Source: a virus. From it: 59,269 nt of DNA. The DNA lies in IMG/VR virus record IMGVR_UViG_3300028581_003812, positions 1 through 59,269 of that record; one strand, 5' to 3'. This document shows, piece by piece, positions 7,339 through 14,874 of this stretch; the first letter of the stretch is position 1; every line of letters begins with the position of its first letter. The position numbers were made by a program, and so were the translations under genes. The notes beneath the pieces are model-generated. The model ran no database searches. It saw nothing but the letters and a program-made list of their open reading frames with translations, and was not told the origin of the DNA.

Positions 7339-7748
7339 TGGATACATTTGAAGAGCTGTCGTCTGAAGACCTAAAGATGACAGCTCTGCAGTTCATAGGG
7401 CAAAACCTCTCTGGCCCCTTAAAAGAGCTGGACAGCTTTATAATCAGTAAAAATCCGACTCTTCAAGGTAAAACACTGGACCCGCATAGGATTATCAATT
7501 CAATTCCCGGGTTAATGCAATCCCCTGTTGCAACAAATGTGGTTAATGCAGGTGTAAATGTGCAACAACACCCCGTGCAGCAGCAGTACATCAACCCACA
7601 TGTGGTTGTTGAAACTTTTCAAAAAGATGACAATCAATTGGAATTTGATTTTGAAAAAAAAGCTCGGTATTCAGATATCTTAGATGCACTTGTTGATATT
7701 AAAACAAAACTCTCTCGCATTGAAGATAGATTAGGAAACAAAGATTGA
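7338..7748 (+). CDS. Unknown protein between gp32 and gp45, possible clamp-binding protein
   Basis: 136 residues. The start ATG overlaps the final A of the gp32 stop, so it is co-translated with gp32. No known family is recognised. The N-terminal 60 residues look helical; a Gln/Val-rich linker (VQQHPVQQQY) follows, then QLEFDF near residue 100, then a charged helix (YSDILDALVDIKTKLSRIEDRLG) likely to form a coiled coil. QLEFDF resembles the QLxLF-type and gp43-like C-terminal peptides that bind sliding clamps, and the next gene is the clamp. A clamp-tethered accessory or transcription factor is an inference from this short motif only. Confidence 0.6.
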   Translation: MDTFEELSSEDLKMTALQFIGQNLSGPLKELDSFIISKNPTLQGKTLDPHRIINSIPGLMQSPVATNVVNAGVNVQQHPVQQQYINPHVVVETFQKDDNQLEFDFEKKARYSDILDALVDIKTKLSRIEDRLGNKD

Positions 7749-7769
7749 TATTCTCATCTAAGAGGTTAT

Positions 7770-7777
7770 TATAAATA
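7770..7777 (+). promoter_or_regulatory. TATAAATA element before the clamp gene
   Basis: A perfect T4-late octamer only 2 bases before the ATG. At T4-late geometry transcription would begin just inside the gene; read as sigma-70 (TATAAA, 4 bases) it would start near the ATG. Its use is uncertain. Confidence 0.35.
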
Positions 7778-7779
7778 CA

Positions 7780-8511
7780 ATGACCCTTAGCATTGCCAAC
7801 AAAGATAACTTTTTAAATAATTTTCTTTCTCCCTTAAGCAAGATAACAGACAGTGCTGTCATTAATGTCAATCCAGGCAAAATTACATCACTCATTTCCA
7901 CTAGTGATAACACCATCATTGTGGATAGCAATTATTCAGATGATAAGATCGATGCAATAAAGACACTCAACATACCTGATTTAAAAAAGTTATCTCGTGT
8001 AATAAGCTGCATTGAAGAGCAGAGTTTTAGTTTGGATATATCATCTAATTTTATTGGGTACTCGTCTAACAATGTTCGCTTCAAATACCATTTGTATGAT
8101 GATGGAATCATAAGTTCACCAAAGCTCAATGTAGAAAAGCTCAAGTCTTTTTCATTTGATGGAAGCTTCACCCTGCCGTATGCAGCTGTGGTTAATCTTG
8201 TCAAAGGCAGCTCCATTAGTACTGAAACTAATAAAATCTATATATCTGTTAAAGACAAGCTAGTTGTTGGTGAGCTCACTGATAAAACAAGGGCCAATAT
8301 AGACTCTTATGGTATTCAAGTTGCAGATAATTATGATGGGACGCAGTTTGCCACAGCTATACCGTTGAATTTCGAGATATTTAGAATAATTTCTTCTATG
8401 AGATTCAAAGAGCTGCACACACAATTAATAACTAAGATGGGAGTGCTCACATTCGACTTAACACTTGACAATGCTCAATTTAAGTTCGTCATATCAGCAC
8501 TGGCAAATTAA
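7780..8511 (+). CDS. 45: Sliding clamp, T4 gp45
   Basis: 243 residues against 228 for T4 gp45. gp45 is the trimeric ring that tethers the polymerase to DNA and, in T4, activates late transcription through gp33 and gp55. It shows the two-domain clamp pattern: an N-terminal domain with NFLSPLSKITDSAVINV and a strand-rich middle, and a C-terminal domain containing the LNFEIFRIISSMRFKELH helix and the closing FVISALAN strand. The gp44 clamp loader is about 26 kb away instead of adjacent as in T4. Its last base overlaps the ATG of the following gene, so translation is coupled. With late-type promoters present in the window, a clamp-dependent late system is plausible. Confidence 0.87.
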   Translation: MTLSIANKDNFLNNFLSPLSKITDSAVINVNPGKITSLISTSDNTIIVDSNYSDDKIDAIKTLNIPDLKKLSRVISCIEEQSFSLDISSNFIGYSSNNVRFKYHLYDDGIISSPKLNVEKLKSFSFDGSFTLPYAAVVNLVKGSSISTETNKIYISVKDKLVVGELTDKTRANIDSYGIQVADNYDGTQFATAIPLNFEIFRIISSMRFKELHTQLITKMGVLTFDLTLDNAQFKFVISALAN

Positions 8512-8888
8512 TGAGCAGAAATAAACTAAGAACAGCTGGTTACTTCATTAAGCGATTGCGCGATAACGGTTTCATTGTTATCAAACTCTTTGGTGTGTAT
8601 GCAAAGGATGACCCCCGTATTTGGACCATCATGGTCAATCCAAGTGAAGCTTCCATGTTAATCACATGTTACTTTAATAAAGAAAATATAAATGAAATTC
8701 TCTTTGAAATACATGATGGTGGCAAGAGGGTGCCAAAGAATTTTTTCATAAGAACTGATAGCATAGAGGTGATAATAGATTACTTGTTAAAACATGGTGT
8801 TACCAACAACATATATTATCACGGCCGTGATAGATACATGTCCAAAAGATTAAATATTTATGATGAAAGACAAGAAACCTCAAAATAA
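8511..8888 (+). CDS. Conserved T4-like small protein of unknown function
   Basis: 125 residues, starting on the last base of the clamp stop. It is basic and probably compact: KLRTAGYFIKRLRDNGFIVIKLFG, then DPRIWTIMVNPSEASMLITCY and a helical C-terminus ending in charged residues. The Trp-Thr-Ile-Met-Val-Asn-Pro stretch suggests a small beta-sheet fold, but no catalytic motif is visible. In T4 the gene after the clamp is rpbA, an RNA-polymerase-binding protein of similar size (129 residues). Position and length match, but sequence similarity could not be judged, so the name is withheld. The next gene overlaps its end by 29 bases. Confidence 0.65.
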   Translation: MSRNKLRTAGYFIKRLRDNGFIVIKLFGVYAKDDPRIWTIMVNPSEASMLITCYFNKENINEILFEIHDGGKRVPKNFFIRTDSIEVIIDYLLKHGVTNNIYYHGRDRYMSKRLNIYDERQETSK

Positions 8889-9183
8889 CAAAGAGAGCTT
8901 TGATCCCAATGCAAATAAGGATGTCAAAGAGCTCACGCACAAAGCACTTGTTTCATTTCTCAAAGATCAATTAAAAGATAAAGCTTCTAATAAAACTGAT
9001 TTGGATGTGCTCAGTGTACAGATCAGTGAGTTCTTAAATTCATTTATTTTGATTGGATACACTTTGCAAGGGGAGCCAGTATCTATGATATCAGCTCACA
9101 ATCAACAGGAAGCAGACAGCTTGGGGACACTGCTGAATAAGTTCATGTTCAACAGTAATAATAAAGATTTTCCTGGAGAATAA
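8860..9183 (+). CDS. Conserved small T4-like protein of unknown function
   Basis: 107 residues, overlapping the previous gene by 29 bases. The first ATG is used; a second ATG follows immediately. The N-terminal 35 residues are polar and probably disordered (MKDKKPQNNKESFDPNANKD). The rest is helical with a conserved-looking end: EFLNSFILIGYTLQGEPVSMISAHNQQEADSLGTLL. No enzyme motif is seen. TTAAATA lies 3 bases before the ATG, off the usual spacing. It belongs to the clamp operon and precedes the reductase gene, which has its own promoter-like element. Confidence 0.6.
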   Translation: MMKDKKPQNNKESFDPNANKDVKELTHKALVSFLKDQLKDKASNKTDLDVLSVQISEFLNSFILIGYTLQGEPVSMISAHNQQEADSLGTLLNKFMFNSNNKDFPGE

Positions 9184-9193
9184 CTCTCCTTAG

Positions 9194-9199
9194 TATAAA
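9194..9199 (+). promoter_or_regulatory. Promoter -10-like element
   Basis: TATAAA 8 bases before the GTG of the reductase gene; no convincing -35 element was seen. Confidence 0.3.
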
Positions 9200-9207
9200 C
9201 TATTGTA

Positions 9208-10101
9208 GTGACTAACATACTAATTCTTGGCAACGGGTACGTCGGCAAGCATCTCTACAATCATTTGTCAAAAAATAATAATTTGCATGTGTCCATAGTG
9301 GGCAAGAATGATGTAAATTATTTTGACCAAATAGCTTTAAAGAAATACATACGTGAAATGTACAATCTATTTCACAATGTTGCTGACGATTTTATTATTT
9401 TAAATTGTTCAGGGTTCACAGGCAGACCCAATGTTGATGAATGTGAAATTAAAAAAGAGTTATGCTTGAAATACAATACAGAGCTGCCTGTGTTCTTAAG
9501 CAATTTTTGCAAGAGAAACAAGTTGTGGCTCATAAATGTTTCCAGCGGCTGCATTTACAACGGTTATGAGAAAGATTTTACAGAACTGGATGTGCCTAAT
9601 TTTGGCATGTACAGTAATGCAAGCAGCTTTTATTCCAAGTGCAAACATTTGAATGAAATTTTAGTAAACAGCGATGTGACTACCAATTTAAGAATAAGAA
9701 TGCCATTTTGCTCTTATAATTCTGATAGAAATATAATTTGTAAAATTTTACAATATGACAATTTAATTAGTTATGATAACAGTTTAACCAGCTTAGAAGA
9801 CTTCAGTGTTTTTATTGAAACATTTATAAACAATCTGCATTACAGAAACAATCCTGGCATTTATAATGTAGTAAATCCAGGCAGAGTCAGTTCCAAACAA
9901 ATCGTGCAACTCCTTTCTTCTAATAATTTAATTAATAAGAATTGGAACTTTGTTGATTTAAAAGACATTAAAACAAAAGCAAATCGTTCCAATTGTGTGT
10001 TGTCAGATGCTAAAATAGCAGACATGGGGCTGCAGCTACCACCAGCAATGGCATCACTGGAATCAAGCATAAAGGAGTTGGCAAATGAACTTGGTAATTA
10101 A
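9208..10101 (+). CDS. NAD(P)-dependent sugar epimerase/reductase, RmlD-like SDR
   Basis: 297 residues from a GTG start. It is an extended short-chain dehydrogenase with the nucleotide motif GNGYVG (8-13), a CSGFTGRPNVDECE segment like the RmlD/WcaG acid-rich loop, Ser at 112-113 in VSSGCIYNG, and YSKCK (Tyr142, Lys146) as the YxxxK catalytic pair. C-terminal NNPGIYNVVNPGRVSSKQIV is typical of dTDP-4-dehydrorhamnose reductases and epimerases that reduce or epimerise nucleotide sugars. It may prepare a sugar donor for the phage glycosyltransferases (inference). The next gene starts 17 bases inside its end. The sugar substrate cannot be read from sequence. Confidence 0.75.
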   Translation: MTNILILGNGYVGKHLYNHLSKNNNLHVSIVGKNDVNYFDQIALKKYIREMYNLFHNVADDFIILNCSGFTGRPNVDECEIKKELCLKYNTELPVFLSNFCKRNKLWLINVSSGCIYNGYEKDFTELDVPNFGMYSNASSFYSKCKHLNEILVNSDVTTNLRIRMPFCSYNSDRNIICKILQYDNLISYDNSLTSLEDFSVFIETFINNLHYRNNPGIYNVVNPGRVSSKQIVQLLSSNNLINKNWNFVDLKDIKTKANRSNCVLSDAKIADMGLQLPPAMASLESSIKELANELGN

Positions 10102-10459
10102 ATTAAAATTATTCTTAAAGAACTTTTTCGCAAAAAAACATCCCTGCGCACGGTATGTTTATGCCATAACTGGTGGTGTATTCTTGGGTGAGATGTTCAC
10201 CCTGATGGAAAAAAATAAATCTTCCAGAGAATATGTCTTCTTATCTTTACCTGATATGCATCATAGAACTGTTTCTTATGAAAAATTTAAATTTGGAATA
10301 GAGAATAAAATCATAGATATTGTCAAGAGAATACCCAAGGATGTGTACAACACGTGCAAAAAGCAATATGCGGCCAATTTAAAAGCAGTTAAAACCTCCT
10401 CTAGTGTTTCTATTGGCAAGATGATGAGCAGTGGAAAACCAGCTGAAAAGGATAAATAA
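10085..10459 (+). CDS. Conserved T4-like protein of unknown function
   Basis: 124 residues, overlapping the reductase by 17 bases. The N-terminus is basic and hydrophobic (LVIKLKLFLKNFFAKKHPCARYVYAITGGVFLGEMF) but is not a clear membrane helix. The centre SREYVFLSLPDMHHRTVSYEKFKFGIENKII looks like a compact folded domain, and the tail is Ser/Lys-rich. No catalytic motif is recognised. Its stop TAA is embedded in the ATAAATA element that precedes the next gene. Confidence 0.55.
   Translation: MNLVIKLKLFLKNFFAKKHPCARYVYAITGGVFLGEMFTLMEKNKSSREYVFLSLPDMHHRTVSYEKFKFGIENKIIDIVKRIPKDVYNTCKKQYAANLKAVKTSSSVSIGKMMSSGKPAEKDK
10452..10458 (+). promoter_or_regulatory. Late-type promoter element
   Basis: ATAAATA, then exactly 5 bases to the ATG at 10464; it overlaps the stop codon of the upstream gene. 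Confidence 0.5.
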
Positions 10460-10463
10460 CATT

Positions 10464-10646
10464 ATGGACTTCATTGACCCCAAACCCATCACATCACCTA
10501 TCAGCGGTCACTTGGTAAGGCCTGTTCTGAAGACATACATCAGAGGAGACAAGGTAATTGTGGAAGCTGAGTACATTGACCCCGCTTCTGGTACGTTCAT
10601 CCGCAAGGGTGTAGTGTCTGCAGAAGACGTAAAAAAGAACAACTAG
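10464..10646 (+). CDS. Small conserved protein of unknown function
   Basis: 60 residues from the ATG at 10464. A longer in-frame version starting at 10431 would overlap the upstream gene and ignore the promoter element. The sequence MDFIDPKPITSPISGHLVRPVL, then VEAEYIDPASGTFIRKGVVSAEDV, looks like a small beta-sheet protein. The repeated IDP turns and closing RKGVV are the only notable features. No function is suggested. The primase follows 37 bases downstream with its own sigma-70-type promoter. Confidence 0.55.
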   Translation: MDFIDPKPITSPISGHLVRPVLKTYIRGDKVIVEAEYIDPASGTFIRKGVVSAEDVKKNN

Positions 10647-10649
10647 TTC

Positions 10650-10677
10650 TTGTTTTTTTATTTGGATCAGTTATAAT
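10650..10677 (+). promoter_or_regulatory. Sigma-70-type promoter for the primase gene
   Basis: TTGTTT at 10650-10655, 16-base spacer, TATAAT at 10672-10677, then 6 bases to the GTG start. Confidence 0.5.
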
Positions 10678-10683
10678 AAGCAC

Positions 10684-11715
10684 GTGCTAGTACCGCAAGA
10701 ATACATACTGCAAAAATTTTATCAGTACGCTGGCTATCCAAAATTCAAGCGTCAAAGCAACACATACATGGCCGGTTGCCCCATATGCAGAGAAGGCAAA
10801 TCGTGGCTCAAGAAGAGAAGGTGCATATATGTTGTGGATGATAATATTGTCTGTTGTCACAATTGTGGGTGGTACAGCGACACAATCAAATGGATACAAG
10901 AGGCATCTGGTCTAACATTCAACGAGATACTACATGAATCCAGAGAGTTCGACATTCTACCTTTGGAACAATTGCAACAAACACATGAACTGCCCAGAAA
11001 AATTAACATGGAACGACTGCCTGTTGATTCAATCAACATTTTTGATGCCAATCAGGTGCAGTATTACAGAGACGACAAGACAGTTCAAGCCGCACTTGAA
11101 TTAATGAAGATGCGCAAGATGGATAAAGCGGTGAATCGACCAGATACATTGTGGGTGTCTCTGAAGGATAAAGTGCATAAAAATCGTATCATCATACCTT
11201 TCTATGATGCAAATAATGAAATCATATTCTATCAATCACGCTTAATTTTTGATAAAGATGCAAAGTTCTACCCCAAATATCTCAGCAAGATAAATGGCGA
11301 AAAATCGCTTTATAATATTAACAAAATATGCAACGACTTGGATTACATTTTTATTTTTGAAGGACCCATTGATGCATTTTTCGTAAAGAATGGCACAGCA
11401 GTAGCTGGTATTCAGGAAACTAGCAGCAACACCTTTTCAAAACTGCAGCAAGATCAATTGCAGTCATTTAAATTTTTTAAGAAGATTTGGGTATTGGACA
11501 GTCAGTGGAGAGACAAGGCAAGCAAAAGCAAAACAAAGAAGCTTATTCAGAGTGGTGAGTGTGTGTTCATCTGGCCTGAGGACATGGGCAAGCAATACAA
11601 AGATATCAATGATTATTGCATGGATAAAAACGTATGTAGCATTGACCCAAATTTTTTCATTAATAATAGTTTTGAAGAGATCAAAGCCAACTTGGCTTTA
11701 TCTGTCGTTCGATGA
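10684..11715 (+). CDS. 61: DNA primase, T4 gp61
   Basis: 343 residues, the length of T4 gp61 (342), from a GTG start. The N-terminal zinc domain has CPIC (32-35) and CCHNCGW (57-63). The catalytic TOPRIM core has IFEGPIDAFFV (about 224-234), where the Glu and later Asp bind metal; IWVLDSQWRDK further on fits the second acidic motif. gp61 works with gp41 to lay RNA primers for lagging-strand synthesis. The gene ends 18 bases inside the convergent minus-strand gene 11698-12111. Assignment is firm. Confidence 0.9.
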   Translation: MLVPQEYILQKFYQYAGYPKFKRQSNTYMAGCPICREGKSWLKKRRCIYVVDDNIVCCHNCGWYSDTIKWIQEASGLTFNEILHESREFDILPLEQLQQTHELPRKINMERLPVDSINIFDANQVQYYRDDKTVQAALELMKMRKMDKAVNRPDTLWVSLKDKVHKNRIIIPFYDANNEIIFYQSRLIFDKDAKFYPKYLSKINGEKSLYNINKICNDLDYIFIFEGPIDAFFVKNGTAVAGIQETSSNTFSKLQQDQLQSFKFFKKIWVLDSQWRDKASKSKTKKLIQSGECVFIWPEDMGKQYKDINDYCMDKNVCSIDPNFFINNSFEEIKANLALSVVR

Positions 11716-12111
11716 AATCAAATAACCCTTGAGTGATTCACTCAGGGAACTCAATTCTGCTGCAAGACGTGCAATCTTCTTTTTCTCACTGCGAGCAATG
11801 TCCTCAAAAATTGAATCACAAGGAGCAGCATGCAGCTGCACTTGCATGGAACCTTGATCTGTGCCATTCAAAAATTTTATAAATTCATCAATTCTACCCA
11901 CCCATTCTTGCAATTTTTGACCTTGTTCAGCTTTTACATTGTCAACAAGCTTCTCACGACCTGGACTTTGCACATCAAAATCTTCAGGCTTGGCAGTGTT
12001 CAGTGTCTGTGCCATGGCTTGTCTGTCTGTTTCAGGGGCAGCTACTGGTGCTGCTGCAGGCGCTTCATCAGCTTCTAATACCAGGCCAAAAGTACGTTCA
12101 AACAGATTCAT
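11698..12111 (-). CDS. Virion-type protein of unknown function with possible prohead protease site
   Basis: 137 residues. MNLFE-RTFG carries an L-x-E site, the T4 gp21 prohead protease consensus, within the first five residues. An Ala/Pro-rich linker (APAAAPVAAPE) follows, then a long helical region (EWVGRIDEFIKFLNGTD, ARSEKKKIARLAAELSSLSESLKGYL). The minus-strand isolation, late-type promoter and N-terminal cleavage-like site suggest a packaged or core head protein (inference). It converges with and overlaps the primase gene end. It is promoted divergently from 12144 over a 32-base gap. Confidence 0.6.
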   Translation of the reverse strand: MNLFERTFGLVLEADEAPAAAPVAAPETDRQAMAQTLNTAKPEDFDVQSPGREKLVDNVKAEQGQKLQEWVGRIDEFIKFLNGTDQGSMQVQLHAAPCDSIFEDIARSEKKKIARLAAELSSLSESLKGYLISSNDR

Positions 12112-12116
12112 AATAA

Positions 12117-12124
12117 TATTTATA
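12117..12124 (-). promoter_or_regulatory. Late-type promoter element
   Basis: A perfect TATAAATA octamer on the minus strand, 5 bases before the ATG of the 11698-12111 gene. Confidence 0.6.
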
Positions 12125-12131
12125 TCAAACC

Positions 12132-12138
12132 ATAAATA
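12132..12138 (+). promoter_or_regulatory. Late-type promoter element
   Basis: ATAAATA, 5 bases before the GTG at 12144, back-to-back with the minus-strand element in the same 32-base gap. Confidence 0.55.
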
Positions 12139-12143
12139 ATTTA

Positions 12144-12527
12144 GTGAAAAACAAGGTTTTGTTTGAGGATTTTACCAATTATTACAACAAATGGACATCT
12201 GGCATGGCTTCCAGGGAACTTGGCGCACAACGAGTTACCCTGAAGGATTTATTCGATAAAACAGTGGATCAACATCCCAATGATGTAAGAGTAGAAAAGC
12301 CCCATCCTTTCCCTCTGCCCAGTGTCATAGAGCAATTGGGGGAATTGTATCTCAATGCTGGCAACTCCAAAGCTTTGTTTCAATCTTCATTGACCAACCC
12401 TTTGATCAGTCAAAACAAAAATGCCAAATTGGCCGTGGAAATCATTGTAAAAAAATTGGACAATATTCTCAAAGAGCTTAACAGCATAATTGATGTGGCC
12501 AAGAAACCTGTTGCAAAGCGCTTGTGA
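12144..12527 (+). CDS. Unknown protein, possibly virion-associated
   Basis: 127 residues from a GTG start, chosen because the late-type element sits 5 bases before it. The N-terminus KNKVLFE-DFT contains an L-x-E prohead-protease-like site at residues 6-8. The middle (ELGAQRVTLKDLFDKTVDQHP, then PHPFPLPSVIEQLGELYLNAG) is mixed, and the C-terminal 50 residues form a charged amphipathic helix. No family is recognised. The sigma-70 promoter of the next gene lies inside its 3' end. Confidence 0.55.
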   Translation: MKNKVLFEDFTNYYNKWTSGMASRELGAQRVTLKDLFDKTVDQHPNDVRVEKPHPFPLPSVIEQLGELYLNAGNSKALFQSSLTNPLISQNKNAKLAVEIIVKKLDNILKELNSIIDVAKKPVAKRL

Positions 12528-12539
12528 AGCAACTATAAT
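12511..12539 (+). promoter_or_regulatory. Sigma-70-type promoter
   Basis: TTGCAA at 12511-12516, 17-base spacer, TATAAT at 12534-12539, then 7 bases to the ATG at 12547. It is the best -35/-10 pair seen in the window. Confidence 0.55.
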
Positions 12540-12546
12540 TTTCTTA

Positions 12547-12984
12547 ATGCTTAAGAAGTTGTTATCACAAATAACTACCCTGTTGGTTGTGTCCACTCTG
12601 AATGGATTTGCATTTGTATCATTTGGATCCACCTTCATCATTGGGTTTCTCACAGGCACAGTGGTGCAATTTGGCATATACTATGGGTTCATGAATTTAA
12701 TTGAACTGTACGCTGCATTGCAAAACAAAAAATTGGAGAATGAACGGTTGAGAGAATTTTCTTTGCAAAGCCTGGAGGTCACATGTCCATGCCACAGACA
12801 AATCAAAGAGATTATTCCTGTGAGATTGAACACTGACAATCGATACAAATGTACAGAATGCAGCAAAACAGTGAGCATATTGATCACACCAGAGACAGCC
12901 ATTGCCACAGAGCCCATCATCAACACAGACATCAGCTTGCTGAATAAAAATATTGCGGAGAGGTTATCAAATGCAAATACCTGA
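12547..12984 (+). CDS. Membrane protein with C-terminal zinc-ribbon-like Cys motif
   Basis: 145 residues from the ATG at 12547, the first after the sigma-70 promoter; an in-frame ATG at 12490 lies inside the previous gene. Residues about 8-50 form two closely spaced hydrophobic helices (TLLVVSTLNGFAFVSFGS and FIIGFLTGTVVQFGIYYGF), so the protein is probably anchored in the inner membrane. A short coiled segment follows, then CPCHRQ and KCTEC about 23 residues apart, a likely zinc ribbon. The C-terminus is polar. A membrane-bound zinc protein expressed with replication genes could remodel or recruit host machinery, but no function is known. Confidence 0.6.
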   Translation: MLKKLLSQITTLLVVSTLNGFAFVSFGSTFIIGFLTGTVVQFGIYYGFMNLIELYAALQNKKLENERLREFSLQSLEVTCPCHRQIKEIIPVRLNTDNRYKCTECSKTVSILITPETAIATEPIINTDISLLNKNIAERLSNANT

Positions 12985-13029
12985 TAGCATACAAAACATT
13001 ACAACAGATGTGCCTGCCACTCAACTTCA

Positions 13030-13431
13030 GTGCAAGCATCTCGGCCAAACATTGCTCTGGAAGAAGCAATTCTGTTGATCAAAAGGCCATTGGATTCCAT
13101 GGAGCTGTCCAGCTTTGAAACAGGATTAAATTTTTACAAAACAAATTTATCCAATGATAAACTGGTGGTTAAAAATGTACTGCATTTGCTCAGTGAATGC
13201 TTTTGCACTGGCATTAAAAACAATGCAGATCTTGCTGAAAACCACAATGACATCATTGCTGCAATCAAAACACATTTTGTAGATGGGGCAATATCAAATT
13301 TTGATGCCTTTTACAATGCTTTATTTCTATTGAACAAACAAAAGAATATCCTTGACGTTAAGGAATTTACCTTCATAATTCTAGGTTATGCAATCTCACT
13401 CATCAAAAGGTCATATAACAGTAGAAACTAA
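13030..13431 (+). CDS. Unknown helical protein, uncertain start or frameshift
   Basis: 133 residues from a GTG at 13030; no ATG is available in this frame after the preceding stops. An ATG at 12971, overlapping the end of the previous gene, opens a different frame reading MQIPDSIQNITTDVPATQLQ, which stops soon after. Joining the two near 13030 would give a natural N-terminus, so a real frameshift, an assembly error or a GTG start are all possible. The protein is helical (LVVKNVLHLLSECFCTG and FDAFYNALFLLNKQK), with no recognised family. The next gene starts 44 bases inside its end. Confidence 0.5.
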   Translation: MQASRPNIALEEAILLIKRPLDSMELSSFETGLNFYKTNLSNDKLVVKNVLHLLSECFCTGIKNNADLAENHNDIIAAIKTHFVDGAISNFDAFYNALFLLNKQKNILDVKEFTFIILGYAISLIKRSYNSRN

Positions 13432-13693
13432 AACAAACAAACACAAACTCACGGTGGATGAATACACTCGATGGCTTTGTTTAATTGAAGGCTTGGACAT
13501 TGTGTCCAGGAAAGCTTCTCAATTCAAAATGGACTTGCAAAACAAAGATGTGGATTGGGTGAAGCCTCTGGCGTTTCAAAAATACATAGTGGAACGCTAT
13601 GAGTCCATGATTGAAGAAGTAAATACTAATGAGACGCTAGACACACCCAAGAAACAAAAATGCATTACATCATTGGAACCAGTTTTGTCGTAA
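13388..13693 (+). CDS. Small unknown protein
   Basis: 101 residues, overlapping the previous gene by 44 bases and the next by 34. The ATG at 13388 gives a basic leader (QSHSSKGHITVETKTNKHK); a GTG at 13453 would begin closer to the folded-looking part. The body, DEYTRWLCLIEGLDIVSRKASQF then WVKPLAFQKYIVERYESMIEE, is helical. No known domain was recognised. The multiple overlaps with its neighbours suggest one compact transcription unit. Confidence 0.5.
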   Translation: MQSHSSKGHITVETKTNKHKLTVDEYTRWLCLIEGLDIVSRKASQFKMDLQNKDVDWVKPLAFQKYIVERYESMIEEVNTNETLDTPKKQKCITSLEPVLS

Positions 13694-13929
13694 ATCCTAA
13701 TCCTAAATTGGGCATCAGGGACAAACGCTTCATGCCTGGCCAAGCTTATTCTTTATTTAACATTAGAAAAGCTGGAGACAAGGTCACATATGTTTTTGTT
13801 GACCAAATGCGTCAAAAGACAGAAGTAGAATTTAATTCTTGCAGAGATGCTGATCAGTTTATTTGCAAATTAAAAAATGAAAGAATTCCTGATTACAGTA
13901 TTAGACCCGAAGAACCGGCTTTAACCTAA
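13660..13929 (+). CDS. Small conserved T4-like protein of unknown function
   Basis: 89 residues. It is strand-rich: MHYIIGTSFVVNPNP, then RFMPGQAYSLFNIRKAG and KVTYVFVDQMRQKTEVEF, ending in a charged helix and a Pro/Glu tail. The pattern looks like a small beta-barrel or SH3-like fold, which is a guess from alternation alone. It overlaps the previous gene by 34 bases and ends 9 bases inside the convergent fibre gene 13921-14865. Confidence 0.55.
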   Translation: MHYIIGTSFVVNPNPKLGIRDKRFMPGQAYSLFNIRKAGDKVTYVFVDQMRQKTEVEFNSCRDADQFICKLKNERIPDYSIRPEEPALT

Positions 13930-14865
13930 AAGATATCCGTAAAATACACTTTGGTTATCTATAATATAGTTTTTGTTATCTGATGCACCAAAGCCTAAAG
14001 TGATTTTATCACCTGCATTTAAAGCGATTAATTGATGCCAATTTGTAGCAACTGCAGTCCCTCCTAAACTGGATGATATGTTGTGCATTAAACCAGGCAG
14101 AGCACCTTGTGAATCTCCAGATTTAGTAGTCTCAATATAACCTACACCATTAATCATAACCATAGGATACATATAATGAGTTGGCAAGGTGTCGAGTCTG
14201 AGCATACCGGAAAAACTATATACCCCTGCAACTGGTGCAGTGAACTCACTGTTTGCTGCATTGTAGTAGTTCCCATTGTTGAGAATTACACGAGGAAAAC
14301 TAATCTTAGGATAATTAGTAAGTTCGCCTAAATTTAAAATATTTAATGTTTGAGTCTCGGCTTTTACAGCAAAAGCGGGCTGAAAAGGTTTAGTAACTAC
14401 ACCAGATGAACTTATGGTCATTCTAGGCACCGCAGAATTAACTGCAAATTGTGTGTTGTTGGTACAGAAATGAAATGTACCAGTGTTACCTACATAATTT
14501 TTAACAATGATGCTGCCCATGACACTGCCTTTTTCCGTGAAATTAATTCTTGGCTCACTGAAATTGAAAGATGTGCCTCTCAATTCTAGCAAAGGAGCAT
14601 TTTTTGTGTTGAGATCAGAACCATCAGAACCCAGATAATCTTTATTTGCATCATCAGCCATAATGAAAGAAGCACTGGTTGCAGCAGTAATCAGATGTTG
14701 AAAAGAAGTTACACTATCATTTGAAGAATTAAAATACACTTTGGAGGTTTTTTGAAATATGGCGCTTACAGGTGCACCCAGGGTATTGGAACCGGTACTG
14801 TAGGGCAACAAGCTATTACCTGCAGGTGTTCCTTGTGTCAATTGAGATATGGTTACGTCTGCCAT
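13921..14865 (-). CDS. Tail fibre protein: shared anchor module plus C1q/TNF-like tip
   Basis: 314 residues. Residues 1-40 are the shared anchor (MADVTISQLTQGTP, PYSTG, GAPVSAIF). The middle, about 45-175, resembles the beta-rich stalk of phage fibres (TEKGSVMGSIIVKNYVG, VPRMTISSSGVVTKP). Residues about 185-314 resemble a C1q/TNF jelly roll: PAFAVKAETQT, YNAANSEFTAPVAGVYSFSGML, then WHQLIALNAGDKITLGFG and a closing VFYGYLL. Such trimeric tips bind surface ligands. A TAAATA element lies 9 bases before the ATG, overlapping the stop of the upstream minus-strand gene. Role in receptor binding is inferred. Confidence 0.7.
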   Translation of the reverse strand: MADVTISQLTQGTPAGNSLLPYSTGSNTLGAPVSAIFQKTSKVYFNSSNDSVTSFQHLITAATSASFIMADDANKDYLGSDGSDLNTKNAPLLELRGTSFNFSEPRINFTEKGSVMGSIIVKNYVGNTGTFHFCTNNTQFAVNSAVPRMTISSSGVVTKPFQPAFAVKAETQTLNILNLGELTNYPKISFPRVILNNGNYYNAANSEFTAPVAGVYSFSGMLRLDTLPTHYMYPMVMINGVGYIETTKSGDSQGALPGLMHNISSSLGGTAVATNWHQLIALNAGDKITLGFGASDNKNYIIDNQSVFYGYLLG

Positions 14866-14874
14866 ACAGTAAAA

